DNA of 64,000 nt from Streptomyces albus subsp. albus (lineage in GTDB: Bacteria; Actinomycetota; Actinomycetes; Streptomycetales; Streptomycetaceae), in contig NZ_JOID01000009.1 in the NCBI RefSeq assembly GCF_000719865.1, forward strand, positions 1 through 64,000, given 5' to 3'. The translations under genes and the position numbers were made by a program. Under the pieces are notes generated by a model. That model was not told the DNA's origin, did not search any database, and saw only the letters and a list, made by a program, of their open reading frames with translations. This document shows positions 28,670 to 37,741 of this stretch, piece by piece (the first letter of the stretch is position 1; each line of letters starts with the position of its first letter).

Positions 28670-30448
28670 GTGGACGCGCAAGGCCGTGGGCGGGCGGACG
28701 ACATCGACCCCGCAGACCAGTGGGTGCTCGACCCGAATACCGGCAACTACGTACTGCGACTGCAGGCCCCCGCAGAGCGACCTGTGCCCCCCGCCCCCCG
28801 CAGAGGTACCCCCGCGGCGCCCGCGCCCCGCTCCGAGCCGGGTCGCGCCGCCTCCCGTGCCGGATCACCCCGTGCCGGATCACCCCGTGCCGGATCCCGC
28901 CGCGCCGCCCCGGCCCGTGAGGAGGCCGAGCCCGGTATGCCGCCGCAGCGCGGCCGACGGGCCGCGCCCAAGGCGGGCGGCGGCAGCAGCCGGCGCAAGC
29001 GCAGGCAGCAGGCGGGCGGGAAGAAGAAGGCGCTGTACTGGACCGGCGGCGTGATGGCGTTCGTCCTGGTCGCGGGCGGCGCGACGGCCTACGCCCTGCT
29101 CGAACACTTCAACGGCAACATCAGCACCGTCGACGTCGGCGGCGCGGGCAGCGACACCATCGCCGACGGCCCGATGAACATCCTCGTCCTGGGCACGGAC
29201 ATCCGGACCGGCAAGGGCAACGAGGGCTACGGCGACAAGGGCAGCGTCGGCCACGCCGACACCACGATCCTCTTCCACGTCTCCGAGGACCGCTCCAACG
29301 CCACCGCGCTCAGCTTCCCGCGGGACATGCTGACGGACGTCCCGGACTGCCCCACCAAGCAGCCGGACGGCTCGACCAAGGTCATCCGGGGAGAGCAGAA
29401 CGTCCGCTTCAACACCAGCCTCGGCCAAGGCGGGCGCGACCCGGGCTGCACGATGCGCACCATCGAGGAGATAACCGGACTGGAGGTCGACCACTTCATG
29501 ATGGCCGACTTCAACGCGGTGAAGACGCTGTCCTCGGCGGTCGGCGGGGTCGAGGTCTGTCTGGCCAAGCCCATCGACGACCCGAAGTCGCACCTCAAGC
29601 TGAGCGCCGGCAAGCACGTCGTCGAGGGGGACGACGCACTGGCCTTCGTCCGCACCCGCTACGGACTGAAGTTCGGCAGCGACCTGGACCGCATCCAGCT
29701 CCAGCAGCAGTTCCTGAGTTCGATGATCCGCAAGATGAAGTCCGGTGACACCCTGACCGATCCCACCAAGCTGTGGGATCTGGCCACCGCCGCCACCAAG
29801 GCGCTCACCGTCGACACCGGCATCGGCTCCGTCAACAAACTGATGGCGCTGGCCAACAACCTGAAGAAGATCAACGTCAAGAACATCTCCTTCGTGACCG
29901 TTCCCGTCCTCGATGCCGAGGACAAGGCGTCGGTCGTCCTCAACGAGGGGCCGGCCGACCAGCTCTTCGCGATGGTGCGGGAGGACGTCTCCCTCACCGA
30001 GGTCAAGAAGAAGGAGAAGGCCAAGAAGGACGCGGCCGACAAGGCCAAGACCCAGGGCCCCAAGGCGGACCCCTCGGAAGTGCGGGTCGAGGTCCTCAAC
30101 GGCGGCGCTCCGATCGGGGCCGCCCAGACGACCGTCGACTGGCTGCAGAACAGCGAGGGCGTCACCCGCTCCGCCAACGGCGGCAACGCCGAGGGTGGCG
30201 AGACGCTGAAGAAGACCACCCTGGAATACGCGCCGAACCAGGCCGACCAGGCCCGCGCGCTGGCGGAGATGATGGGCCTGGCCCCCTCCGCCCTCAAACC
30301 CGGCACGGAGGACGCCGCGGAGACGGACACCATGACGCTCACCCTCGGCGAGGACTTCACCGAGCCCGGGCAGCCGCTGAGCGCCCCCACCAAGGCTCCG
30401 GAGAACATCCAGCGGGTCGAGGCGGACAAACAGGTGTGCGCCCAGTGA
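28670..30448 (+). CDS. LCP family protein 2 with LytR_C domain
   Basis: The 592-residue LCP ligase has a ~120-residue cytosolic region beginning DAQGRGRADDIDPADQWVL and carrying three SPRAG-type repeats (~64-79). A membrane helix (122-143) and the LCP domain follow (MNILVLGTDIR, HADTTILFHVSEDR, SFPRDM, FVRTRYGLKFGSDLDR). A lysine-rich linker leads to a LytR_C domain (VRVEVLNGGAPIGAAQTTVDWL). In the usual DxxRxxRQQ helix the second Arg is Leu. GTG 28670 has GGAGG 12 bases and AGGGAA 2-7 bases upstream; an in-frame ATG at 28592 is less likely. It is the second of three consecutive rightward LCP genes. Confidence 0.92.
   Translation: MDAQGRGRADDIDPADQWVLDPNTGNYVLRLQAPAERPVPPAPRRGTPAAPAPRSEPGRAASRAGSPRAGSPRAGSRRAAPAREEAEPGMPPQRGRRAAPKAGGGSSRRKRRQQAGGKKKALYWTGGVMAFVLVAGGATAYALLEHFNGNISTVDVGGAGSDTIADGPMNILVLGTDIRTGKGNEGYGDKGSVGHADTTILFHVSEDRSNATALSFPRDMLTDVPDCPTKQPDGSTKVIRGEQNVRFNTSLGQGGRDPGCTMRTIEEITGLEVDHFMMADFNAVKTLSSAVGGVEVCLAKPIDDPKSHLKLSAGKHVVEGDDALAFVRTRYGLKFGSDLDRIQLQQQFLSSMIRKMKSGDTLTDPTKLWDLATAATKALTVDTGIGSVNKLMALANNLKKINVKNISFVTVPVLDAEDKASVVLNEGPADQLFAMVREDVSLTEVKKKEKAKKDAADKAKTQGPKADPSEVRVEVLNGGAPIGAAQTTVDWLQNSEGVTRSANGGNAEGGETLKKTTLEYAPNQADQARALAEMMGLAPSALKPGTEDAAETDTMTLTLGEDFTEPGQPLSAPTKAPENIQRVEADKQVCAQ
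28855..28898. repeat. three 15-bp tandem units inside LCP gene 2
   Basis: CCGTGCCGGATCACC is repeated twice perfectly and a third time with its last bases changed, encoding the AGSPR repeats of the cytosolic region. Confidence 0.85.
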
Positions 30449-30497
30449 ACCGCCGGTCCGCCGGGCCCTACGACCACTGATTCAACGGGGAGGCCCG

Positions 30498-32180
30498 ATG
30501 CGGCAGACGAGTGCCCGCAGGGGCGGTACACAGAACGGACCCGAGGCGGCCGATCTCGGCTGGGACGACGGTCTGTACGACGAGGGGGGCGGCGGGGACA
30601 CCGTGCCGCTCGCCCGCGTCTCCGGCGAGGGCCGGACGGCGCGGCGCTCCGGCCCGTCCGGCCCGTCCGGCGGCGGCCGCGGCCGGCAGGCCCCGCCCCG
30701 CCGGGGCGGCGGCCGCCGGGTGCTGCGCTGGTCCGCCATCACCCTGTCGCTGCTGATACTCGGCACGGCCGGCGCCGGTTACCTCTACTACGAGCACCTC
30801 AACGGCAATCTGGAGAAGGACGAGCTCAACCTCGGCGACAAGCGGCTCGACAGGGTCGCCCCCAACGCCGACGGCAACATCCCGCTCAACATCCTGCTGC
30901 TCGGCTCGGACAGCCGTAACTCCGAGGAGAACGTCCGGCTGGGCGGCGCCCGCGGCGACGCGGGCCGCAAGCCGCTCGCCGATGTGCAGATGCTGCTGCA
31001 CGTCTCGGCGGACCGCAGCAACATGTCGGTGATCAGCGTCCCGCGCGACACCCGCGTCACCATTCCCAAGTGCACCGACCCGGATGACGGCACCGTCTAC
31101 CAGGAGACGAGTGCCACCATCAACTCCAGCCTCCAGAACGGCGGTCCGGGCTGCACGGTCGCCACCTGGGAGGAGCTCACCGGCGTTCCGATCGACCACT
31201 TCATGATGATCGACTTCGCGGGTGTGGTGGACATGGCCGACGCGGTCGGCGGAGTGCCCGTCTGCGTCAAGGCCAACGTCAAGGACCCCAAGTCCGGGCT
31301 GCGGCTGGAGAAAGGCGAGACGGTCATCAAGGGCGAGCAGGCGCTGCAGTGGCTGCGTTCGCGGCACGGGTTCCAGAACGGCAGCGACATCGGCCGCGCC
31401 AAGGCCCAGCACCAGTACATGAGTTCCATGGTCCGGCAGCTCAAGGCCGGCACCAAGCTGACCAACCCCAACAAGCTGCGCAAGCTCGCCGAGGCCGCGA
31501 CCAAGGCGCTCACCGTCGACAAGGGCCTGGGCAGCGTCGGCAAGCTGTACGACTTGGGCGCCGACCTCCAGCGGGTGCCGACGGAGCGGATCACCATGGC
31601 GACCATGCCGTGGGTGGAGGACCCGCAGAACCCGCTGGCGCACCTCGTGCCGAAGCCCGGCGACGCCGAGCGGCTGTTCTCCCTGGTCCGCAAGGACGTG
31701 GCGCTGGACGGCAAGGACAAGAAGAAGGCCGCCGAGAAGAGCCCCGAGCCGAGCGATCCGGCCGCGCCCAAGGCGGAGATCCCGGTGACCGTGCAGAACG
31801 GCACCGGCACCGCCGCCCAGGCCCCGGTCCAGGGCCGCGCCGCCGACATCGCCGGAGTGCTGGTCCGGGACGGCTACGCGCGGGCCGCGGCGGACGCGAC
31901 GCCCAAGTCGCAGGCGGACACCACGGTGTCGTACCCCTCGAAGGACCTGCGCGGGGACGCCGAGCTGGTGGCGAAGTCGCTCGGCCTGCCGGCCGGCGCG
32001 GTGCGCATCGCCCAGGACGTCCAGCAGATCACCGTGGTCGTCGGCGCGGACTGGCGCACGGCGGGGGCGTATCCGGAGCCGTCGAAGAACCCGGAGGACG
32101 ACAAGGCGCCGGAGAGCGCGGACGCGCTGAACGGCAACGACAAGGCCTGCATGGACGTCAACCCGAGGCACAGCTTCTAG
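30498..32180 (+). CDS. LCP family protein 3 with LytR_C domain
   Basis: This 560-residue protein has a cytosolic start of ~76 residues, a membrane helix (77-97) and the LCP domain: LNILLLGSDSR, LADVQMLLHVSADR, SVPRDTRVTIP, WLRSRHGFQNGSDIGRAKAQHQ. A LytR_C domain follows (IPVTVQNGTGTAAQAP). The RxR pair is kept, but the usual TD of the metal strand is replaced by LADVQ and the RQQ helix reads AQH, so its ligand may differ from LCP1. GGGGAGG lies 5 bases before ATG. The 49-bp gap to LCP2 and the shared strand indicate one operon. Confidence 0.92.
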   Translation: MRQTSARRGGTQNGPEAADLGWDDGLYDEGGGGDTVPLARVSGEGRTARRSGPSGPSGGGRGRQAPPRRGGGRRVLRWSAITLSLLILGTAGAGYLYYEHLNGNLEKDELNLGDKRLDRVAPNADGNIPLNILLLGSDSRNSEENVRLGGARGDAGRKPLADVQMLLHVSADRSNMSVISVPRDTRVTIPKCTDPDDGTVYQETSATINSSLQNGGPGCTVATWEELTGVPIDHFMMIDFAGVVDMADAVGGVPVCVKANVKDPKSGLRLEKGETVIKGEQALQWLRSRHGFQNGSDIGRAKAQHQYMSSMVRQLKAGTKLTNPNKLRKLAEAATKALTVDKGLGSVGKLYDLGADLQRVPTERITMATMPWVEDPQNPLAHLVPKPGDAERLFSLVRKDVALDGKDKKKAAEKSPEPSDPAAPKAEIPVTVQNGTGTAAQAPVQGRAADIAGVLVRDGYARAAADATPKSQADTTVSYPSKDLRGDAELVAKSLGLPAGAVRIAQDVQQITVVVGADWRTAGAYPEPSKNPEDDKAPESADALNGNDKACMDVNPRHSF

Positions 32181-32210
32181 CCCGGCGGCGGGGCAGCGCA
32201 GTACGGAACG

Positions 32211-32248
32211 CGGAGCGGGCCGGACCCGATGGGGTCCGGCCCGCTCCG
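32211..32248. terminator. strong bidirectional terminator
   Basis: A perfect 17-bp stem (CGGAGCGGGCCGGACCC with its complement) and a 4-base loop lie between LCP gene 3 and the convergent GT2 gene. Confidence 0.88.
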
Positions 32249-32315
32249 TGTGCACGGCGTGGCCCGCGTGGCCGTCCGCCCCTTCCGCTCGCGCGCCCCG
32301 CGCGCTCCGCGTGCG

Positions 32316-33404
32316 TCAGCCGGCGGTCTCGGCGGACCCGGCCGTCTCCGCCGCGGGCTTCCCGGCCGGGGACGGCTCCCCCTCCTCCGTGACGGCCGGC
32401 CGACGGCTCGCGATCACCTTGCGCGCCAGCGAGCGCGGGCTGGTGAGGAAGCCCCACCCCCACGACATGTGCATGGTCGCCAGCGCCACCGGGATGCGCA
32501 GCCGCGCCGCGAGCGGCAGCCCCCGGCCGGCCGGCAGCGAGCCCGCGGTGATGCCCGCGAGATACCCGGCAGGGACGACGAGGCCCCAGGGGGTCAGCAG
32601 CACGCCCGCGACCGTCCCCGCCGCGATGGCGAGCACCGCGGCCGGCGGGGCGAGATAGCGCAGATTGATGGAGCCCCGGTGGTAGCGGGCCACGACATGG
32701 CGCCAGCGGCCGTAGTCCTTGTACTGCTTGGCCAGCGCCCGGACCGTCGGCCGGGGCCGGTACGAGACCCGGAGCTCCGGCGAGAACCAGATCAGCCCGC
32801 CGGCCTCGCGGATGCGGAAGTTCAGCTCCCAGTCCTGGGCGCGGATGAACTCCTCGTTGTAGCCGCCCTGCCGCTCCAGCGCCTCCCGGCGGAAGACGCC
32901 CAGGTAGACCGTCTCGGCCGGGGCCGCCGCGCCGCCGGTGTGGAAGGCGGCGTTGCCGACCCCGATCTTCGCGGTCATGGCCGCGGCGACGGCCTGCTCC
33001 CAGGCGTTCTCCCCCTCGGCGTGCATGATGCCGCCGACGTTCTGCGCGCCGGTCTCCGCCAGCAGCCGGACGGCGGTCGCGATGTAGTCCGGGGAGAGCA
33101 TGCCGTGGCCGTCGACGCGCACCACGACCGGGTGCCGGGAGGCCCTGATGGCGGCGTTGAGCGCGGCCGGGGTGCGGCCGGTGGGGTTGGGCACGGTGCG
33201 CACCCGCGGGTCCTCGCGGACCAGCTCGGCGGCGATCTCGTCCGTACGGTCCGAGGACGGGCCGAGGGCGATCACCACTTCGAGCTCGCCCGCGTAACTC
33301 TGCTGCAGGATGTGCTGGACGGAGGCGCGCAGATGCCGCTCTTCATTGAGCACCGGCATGATCACGGAGACGGCCGGCGGCGGCTGTTCAGGGGAGGCGT
33401 TCAT
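32316..33404 (-). CDS. family 2 glycosyltransferase, membrane-associated
   Basis: The 362-residue GT2 enzyme has VSVIMPVLNEERHL at the N-terminus, the acid motif VVVRVDGHGMLSPDY (~97-111) and the catalytic-loop region EFIRAQDWELNFRIREAGG. Two hydrophobic segments near the C-terminus (LAPPAAVLAIAAGTVAGVLL and the next) anchor it. It resembles succinoglycan ExoA-type transferases. The donor and acceptor are unknown. Surrounded by LCP ligases, it probably builds part of the polymer they attach. The mycobacterial counterpart position is occupied by the rhamnosyltransferase wbbL, but the sequence alone does not say rhamnose. Confidence 0.9.
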   Translation of the reverse strand: MNASPEQPPPAVSVIMPVLNEERHLRASVQHILQQSYAGELEVVIALGPSSDRTDEIAAELVREDPRVRTVPNPTGRTPAALNAAIRASRHPVVVRVDGHGMLSPDYIATAVRLLAETGAQNVGGIMHAEGENAWEQAVAAAMTAKIGVGNAAFHTGGAAAPAETVYLGVFRREALERQGGYNEEFIRAQDWELNFRIREAGGLIWFSPELRVSYRPRPTVRALAKQYKDYGRWRHVVARYHRGSINLRYLAPPAAVLAIAAGTVAGVLLTPWGLVVPAGYLAGITAGSLPAGRGLPLAARLRIPVALATMHMSWGWGFLTSPRSLARKVIASRRPAVTEEGEPSPAGKPAAETAGSAETAG

Positions 33405-33600
33405 CGTTTCTCACGTTACCGCGAACGGGGGACGGGGCCGTAGCCGCCCGGGTGCGACGGGGCCCGCCGGGCGGCGTGGGGGCGCGGTCCGCTGATCGTA
33501 CGGATCTACGGTGACACCTTCCCGCCGGCTCCCGCGCCGGCTTCCGCCGCCCTCCGGCGGCTCGCGCCCAGCCCGTCCCGGCCCTGCGGAGGTACCACCG

Positions 33601-35037
33601 ATGACGACGCCCGCCGCCCCCGGCCCGAGCCCCGATCCCTCCGGCGGGAGCGGTGGCCGGCGGTCCCGCCGGTCCCGGTGGGGGCTGCGGCTCGCGCTCT
33701 GCGTCTCCGCCGTCGTCCTGTCGGCCGCCGGGGCGGGACACGCGGTGGTGGGCGGCCTGGGCACCGCCATCGAACGGGTGGACCCCTTCGCCGGGCTGCC
33801 CGACCGGCCCTCGAGGGCGGGCGGCGGCGGAGCGCTCACCTTCCTGCTCGTCGGTACGGACGGCCGGGACCGGATCACGGCCGAGCAGCGGCGGAAGTAC
33901 CGGCTCGGGGGTGAGTCCTGCCACTGCACCGACGCCATCCTGCTGGTGCGTCTCTCCGCGGACCGGCGGCGGGCCGGCGTGGTGAGCATCCCCCGGGACA
34001 CGTACACGGAGCTGCCGGCCGGCGCGGAGAGCGGCGGGGGCGGCGCGGCCGGGGGCGAGAACGGGGCCACCGGCGAGAGCGGGGCCGGGGGCGACGGGGG
34101 CGGCCGCCCCGTCAAGCTCAACTCGGTCTACGCCGTGGGCGGCCCGCGGCTCACCGTGCGGACGGTGGAGAAGCTCACCCGGGTCCGTATCGACCACTAT
34201 CTGGAGGTCGACTTCAGCAGCTTCATGCGCACCGTGGATCTCCTCGGCGGCGTCGACATCTGCACCACCCGGCCGCTGCTGGACCCGCGCAGCGGTCTCG
34301 ACCTGCCGGCCGGCACCAGCAGGCTGGACGGCGGCGAGGCGCTCGCCTATGTCCGGGCCCGCCATCTCGACGCCGAGGGCGACCTGGGGCGGATGCGGCG
34401 GCAGCAGCGGTTCCTGGCCGCGCTCGTGGACCGGGCCGCGGCGAGCGGCCTGCTGCTGAACCCGGTGAAACTGGACCGGGCGGCCGGTGAGCTGCTCCGC
34501 TCGGTCCGGGCCGACCACGGCCTCGGCCCGGAGGAACTGATTGGTCTGGGCCGTGCCGTGCGCGGCATCACGGCGGCGTCCGCGGAGTTCGTGTCCGTAC
34601 CGGTGGCCGACCCGGACCACAGCGTCCCCGGCATCGGCTCGACCGTTCTCTGGGACGAGCCGCGGGCGGAGGCACTGTTCGAAGCCCTGCGCGAGGACCG
34701 GCCCCTGACCGGCGCCGGCGGACACCCCGGGTCCCACGGCGGCCCCGGCCGCTCCGGAGAGCCGGGCCCGGCAGCCCCGCCCGGCGGCCCTGCGGCGGGG
34801 CACGAGGGCGGAACCGGAGAGCCGGACGGGGAAGCCACCGGCGCATCAGCCGGGGCGGCGGAACACGGGGCGGCGGAACACGGGGCGACCGCCGGCCGGC
34901 CGTCCCCCGGAGAGGCGGCCCCGGGTAACCGGGAGGCGCCGGCGAGTCCCGGGACCCCGGGGGAAGCGGCCGGCCCGCCGCGGCCGGGCGGCGAGGCACC
35001 CGGCCCGGTCCCGGGCGACGAGGTGGTCTGCCCCTGA
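33601..35037 (+). CDS. LCP family protein 4
   Basis: This 478-residue LCP protein has a short basic cytosolic start, a membrane helix (~27-50) and the LCP domain: TFLLVGTDGRD, CTDAILLVRLSADRR, SIPRDTYTELP, YVRARHLDAEGDLGRMRRQQ with all key arginines present. It carries two oddities: a Cys-His-Cys just before the TD strand, and a ~30-residue glycine/glutamate insertion after the PRD strand. The ~110-residue tail is Gly/Pro/Ala-rich with an AEHGA duplication. There is no LytR_C. ATG 33601 has GGAGGT 7 bases upstream. It is transcribed divergently from the GT2 gene. Confidence 0.92.
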   Translation: MTTPAAPGPSPDPSGGSGGRRSRRSRWGLRLALCVSAVVLSAAGAGHAVVGGLGTAIERVDPFAGLPDRPSRAGGGGALTFLLVGTDGRDRITAEQRRKYRLGGESCHCTDAILLVRLSADRRRAGVVSIPRDTYTELPAGAESGGGGAAGGENGATGESGAGGDGGGRPVKLNSVYAVGGPRLTVRTVEKLTRVRIDHYLEVDFSSFMRTVDLLGGVDICTTRPLLDPRSGLDLPAGTSRLDGGEALAYVRARHLDAEGDLGRMRRQQRFLAALVDRAAASGLLLNPVKLDRAAGELLRSVRADHGLGPEELIGLGRAVRGITAASAEFVSVPVADPDHSVPGIGSTVLWDEPRAEALFEALREDRPLTGAGGHPGSHGGPGRSGEPGPAAPPGGPAAGHEGGTGEPDGEATGASAGAAEHGAAEHGATAGRPSPGEAAPGNREAPASPGTPGEAAGPPRPGGEAPGPVPGDEVVCP

Positions 35038-35086
35038 GCCGCGCGTCCGCAGGGCGGGAGCCGGGAACGAGGCCGGCCAACGGCGG

Positions 35087-35111
35087 GCCGGCCGGACGCG
35101 TGCCGGCCGGC
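35087..35111. terminator. possible terminator between convergent genes
   Basis: A 9-bp stem (GCCGGCCGG with its complement, 7-base loop) lies in the gap between LCP gene 4 and the thioesterase gene. It is weaker than the other hairpins. Confidence 0.45.
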
Positions 35112-35166
35112 GGGGCGGGCGGGAACCACGGGCCCGGGCCGGGCTGCCCGCTCCGGGGACGGACGG

Positions 35167-35715
35167 TCAGTCGTCGATGCCCTCGGCGGCCCGCTTCTCG
35201 CGGAGTTCCTTGATGGCCCGGCGCCGCGCCAGCCGGTGCGTCCGGCGGATCTGCGCCTCCTGGTAGCGGCGCTTGTCCCGCTCGGTCTCGGGAACGACCT
35301 GCGGCACCGGCCGGGGCCGGCCGTCGGCGTCGACCGCGGCGAAGACGAGATAGGCGCTGCCGACCTGGGTGGCGGGCGTCGACTCGTTCCAGCGTTCCGC
35401 CATCACCCGGACGCCGACCTCCATCGAGGACCGGCCGGTCCAGTTGACCTGTGCCCGCACATGCACCAGGTCGCCGACGCGGACCGGCTCCAGGAAGACC
35501 ATCTCGTCCATCGAGGCCGTGACGGCCGGACCTCCCGAGTGGCGCCCGGCGACCGCGCCCGCCGCGTCGTCCACCAGCTTCATGATCACGCCACCGTGCA
35601 CCGTGCCCAGAAGATTGGTGTCATGTGCGGTCATGATGTGGGACAGGGTGGTACGCGAGGCACTGGTGGGCTTGCTGGGAACGGTCTGGTGCGCGGAGAG
35701 GGCCTGATCGGTCAT
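35167..35715 (-). CDS. acyl-CoA thioesterase (hotdog fold)
   Basis: The 182-residue hotdog-fold protein of the acyl-CoA hydrolase (BACH/YciA-like) family has the segment LLGTVHGGVIMKLVDDAAGAVAGRHSGG with the conserved His-Gly-Gly and Asp pair, followed by ASMDEMVFLEPVRVGDLVHVRAQVNWTGRSS. It hydrolyses acyl-CoA thioesters. Chain-length preference is not readable. The C-terminus is basic and helical. ATG 35715 has GAAG upstream; longer in-frame starts run into the promoter region of LCP5. The 130-bp divergent gap to LCP gene 5 should hold both promoters. Confidence 0.9.
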   Translation of the reverse strand: MTDQALSAHQTVPSKPTSASRTTLSHIMTAHDTNLLGTVHGGVIMKLVDDAAGAVAGRHSGGPAVTASMDEMVFLEPVRVGDLVHVRAQVNWTGRSSMEVGVRVMAERWNESTPATQVGSAYLVFAAVDADGRPRPVPQVVPETERDKRRYQEAQIRRTHRLARRRAIKELREKRAAEGIDD

Positions 35716-35845
35716 GTCTTCAACTGTATGCGCCCGATCTCCCCGGCCTGACCAGGCCCGTTTGTGCATCAGCTCTGCTACAGGATTGTGTGTATCCGCC
35801 ACCCGCCCTGGGAGCCGGCCCCCTCGGGCGTGCACACTTCCCCGT

Positions 35846-37099
35846 ATGACTGACTGGCCCCAGGGATGGACCGCGGACGGTGACGGCTACGGACGCGGCG
35901 GCGCGATGCCCGGACCGGAGCCGACGCGGCGGATGCCCCACATGCGGCGCGGCGCGCAGCCGGCCGGACCGACACCGCCCCCCTCCGCGCCGCCGTACGG
36001 CCGCGTGCCGGCCCAGCAGTCGCAGGGTTACGACGACCCCTACGCCGGCGGTGACGGATACAACACCGGCCAGGTCTACGGCGGTGGCGACGGCCGCGGC
36101 GGCGACCCGTACGGCCGCCCTGCCCCCGACTGGGGCCGCCGCATCAAGCGCGGTCTGGTGACGCTCGTCCTCGTGGCACTGGTGGTGAGCATCGGCACCT
36201 ACTTCTGGGCGGACTCCAAGCTGCGCCGTGAGGTGGATCTCAGCATCGTCAAGGACCGCCCCGAGGCCGGCGAGGGCACCAACTACCTGATCGTGGGCTC
36301 CGACAGCCGCGAAGGGCTCTCCTCCGAGGACCAGAAGCGGCTGCACACCGGCCGGGTCGAGGGCAAGCGCACCGACTCGATGATGATCCTGCACGTCGGC
36401 GACAACGGGAACACCATGATCTCGCTGCCGCGCGACTCGTATGTCACCATCCCGGACTTCACCGGCTCGGAGAGCGGCAAGGACTTCCCCGCCTCCGGCC
36501 CCGCCAAGCTCAACGCCTCGTACTCCAAGGACGGCGCGCCGCTGCTGGTCCGCACCGTCGAGTTCAACACCGGGCTGAAGATCGACCACTACGCCGAGAT
36601 CGGCTTCGGCGGCTTCGCGGAGATCGTGGACGCGGTGGGCGGTGTCGAGATGGACATCCCGCGCGACCTCAAGGAGAAGAACTCCGGCATCGACCTGAAG
36701 AAGGGCCGCCAGACGCTCGACGGCGAGCAGGCGCTGGCCTTCGTCCGGCAGCGCTACGGCCTGGCCGGCGGCGACCTGGACCGCACCAAGAACCAGCAGA
36801 AGTTCCTCTCCGCGCTGGCCTCCCAGACCGCCACCCCGTCGACGGTCCTGAACCCGTTCAAGCTCTACCCGGTGATGGGCGCCGGGCTCGACACCCTGAT
36901 CGTCGACGAGGACATGAGCCTGTTCGACCTGGCCTCCATGTTCTGGGCGATGAAGGACGTCACGGGCGGCGGCGGCACGCAGATGAACATGCCGATCGCG
37001 GGCTCGGCCCCGGGCGGCTCGCTGAAGTGGGACATGACGAAGGTCAAGCAACTCGTCTCGGAACTCAAGAACGACCAGCCGGTCACCGTCACGGAGTAG
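35846..37099 (+). CDS. LCP family protein 5
   Basis: This 417-residue LCP protein has a ~100-residue cytosolic region rich in Gly, Tyr and Pro (YDDPYAGGDGYNTGQVYGG), a membrane helix (103-120) and the LCP domain: NYLIVGSDSREG, RTDSMMILHVGDNGN, SLPRDSYVTIPDF, FVRQRYGLAGGDLDRTKNQQ. The RQQ helix has Asn in place of the usual Arg. There is no LytR_C, and the protein ends shortly after the core. ATG 35846 begins MTDWPQGW, a pattern typical of streptomycete LCP proteins. No Shine-Dalgarno is visible, so the transcript may be leaderless. Confidence 0.92.
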   Translation: MTDWPQGWTADGDGYGRGGAMPGPEPTRRMPHMRRGAQPAGPTPPPSAPPYGRVPAQQSQGYDDPYAGGDGYNTGQVYGGGDGRGGDPYGRPAPDWGRRIKRGLVTLVLVALVVSIGTYFWADSKLRREVDLSIVKDRPEAGEGTNYLIVGSDSREGLSSEDQKRLHTGRVEGKRTDSMMILHVGDNGNTMISLPRDSYVTIPDFTGSESGKDFPASGPAKLNASYSKDGAPLLVRTVEFNTGLKIDHYAEIGFGGFAEIVDAVGGVEMDIPRDLKEKNSGIDLKKGRQTLDGEQALAFVRQRYGLAGGDLDRTKNQQKFLSALASQTATPSTVLNPFKLYPVMGAGLDTLIVDEDMSLFDLASMFWAMKDVTGGGGTQMNMPIAGSAPGGSLKWDMTKVKQLVSELKNDQPVTVTE

Positions 37100-37124
37100 G
37101 CGGCACGCCCACTCGTCTATCCGC

Positions 37125-37164
37125 CGCGCCGTCCGGCCGCTCCCCGAGCGCCCCGGACGGCGCG
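37125..37164. terminator. bidirectional terminator at the island edge
   Basis: A 12-bp stem (CGCGCCGTCCGG with its complement) encloses a second 5-bp stem (CGCTC/GAGCG). It separates LCP gene 5 from the convergent lipoprotein gene. Confidence 0.8.
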
Positions 37165-37195
37165 ACGTTGTCATGACGCTCGCTCCGTGCGGAGC

Positions 37196-37741
37196 TCAGG
37201 ATTTCCCGCACGGCAGTGTCTTCTTGTACTCGTCGGCGTAGGCGCCGATAAATTCGCGCAATACCGACTTGCCGACCTCGGCATCATCCTGTTGCGGAAT
37301 CCGGACCACGATCGAGTAGCGGCGCCCCTTCGGACCATCGCAGGGAAACACCGTGACCGCTCCGGCATCCCACACGGCCTGATCGCCGGAGAAGTCCGCA
37401 TAAGGGACGTTCTGGATCTCCTCACCCACAGCATCCCGCACAGTGAAGTCCTCTTCGCGCCATGATCCGGTGATGTTCAGCACCCCGGACCCGCGCACTC
37501 TGACATCACAAGCTTGCATACGGTCATCCGGACCGTAGGTTGACTCCGATTGCCTGACGGTCTTACCCGCAGGGAAGAGCGGCTCAATGAGGTCCGGGTC
37601 CACGCCGGTTCCGCAGAGGTCGTCAGGCACGGCGTATTCCCGTTCCAGCCCGCCACCACAGCCCACCAGCCCGGCTCCCGCAAGACAGACCGCCACAGCC
37701 CACGTTGCCCGCGAACTCATTCCGTGCGTGCCGATGCCCAC
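37196..37741 (-). CDS. small putative lipoprotein
   Basis: This 181-residue protein begins with a signal peptide ending in the lipobox LVGC (Cys28) followed by GGG. The mature part is a ~150-residue domain with three further cysteines (DDLCGTG, MQACDVRV, VFPCDGP) plus a C-terminal LPCGKS, suggesting disulfides outside the cell. I do not recognise the family; DUF3558-like actinobacterial lipoproteins have a similar build. GTG 37741 has GGAGAGG 7 bases upstream and overlaps the preceding gene by 25 bp; ATG 37720 is the alternative. GC content is visibly lower than in flanking genes. It may protect against, or work with, the neighbouring WXG-like protein. Confidence 0.82.
   Translation of the reverse strand: MGIGTHGMSSRATWAVAVCLAGAGLVGCGGGLEREYAVPDDLCGTGVDPDLIEPLFPAGKTVRQSESTYGPDDRMQACDVRVRGSGVLNITGSWREEDFTVRDAVGEEIQNVPYADFSGDQAVWDAGAVTVFPCDGPKGRRYSIVVRIPQQDDAEVGKSVLREFIGAYADEYKKTLPCGKS

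Noticed and set aside
28857..28898. Mobile-element footprint in LCP gene 2
   Set aside because: The 15-bp repeats stay in frame and encode SPRAG repeats. There are no inverted ends or transposase, and no insertion sequence was seen anywhere in the window.
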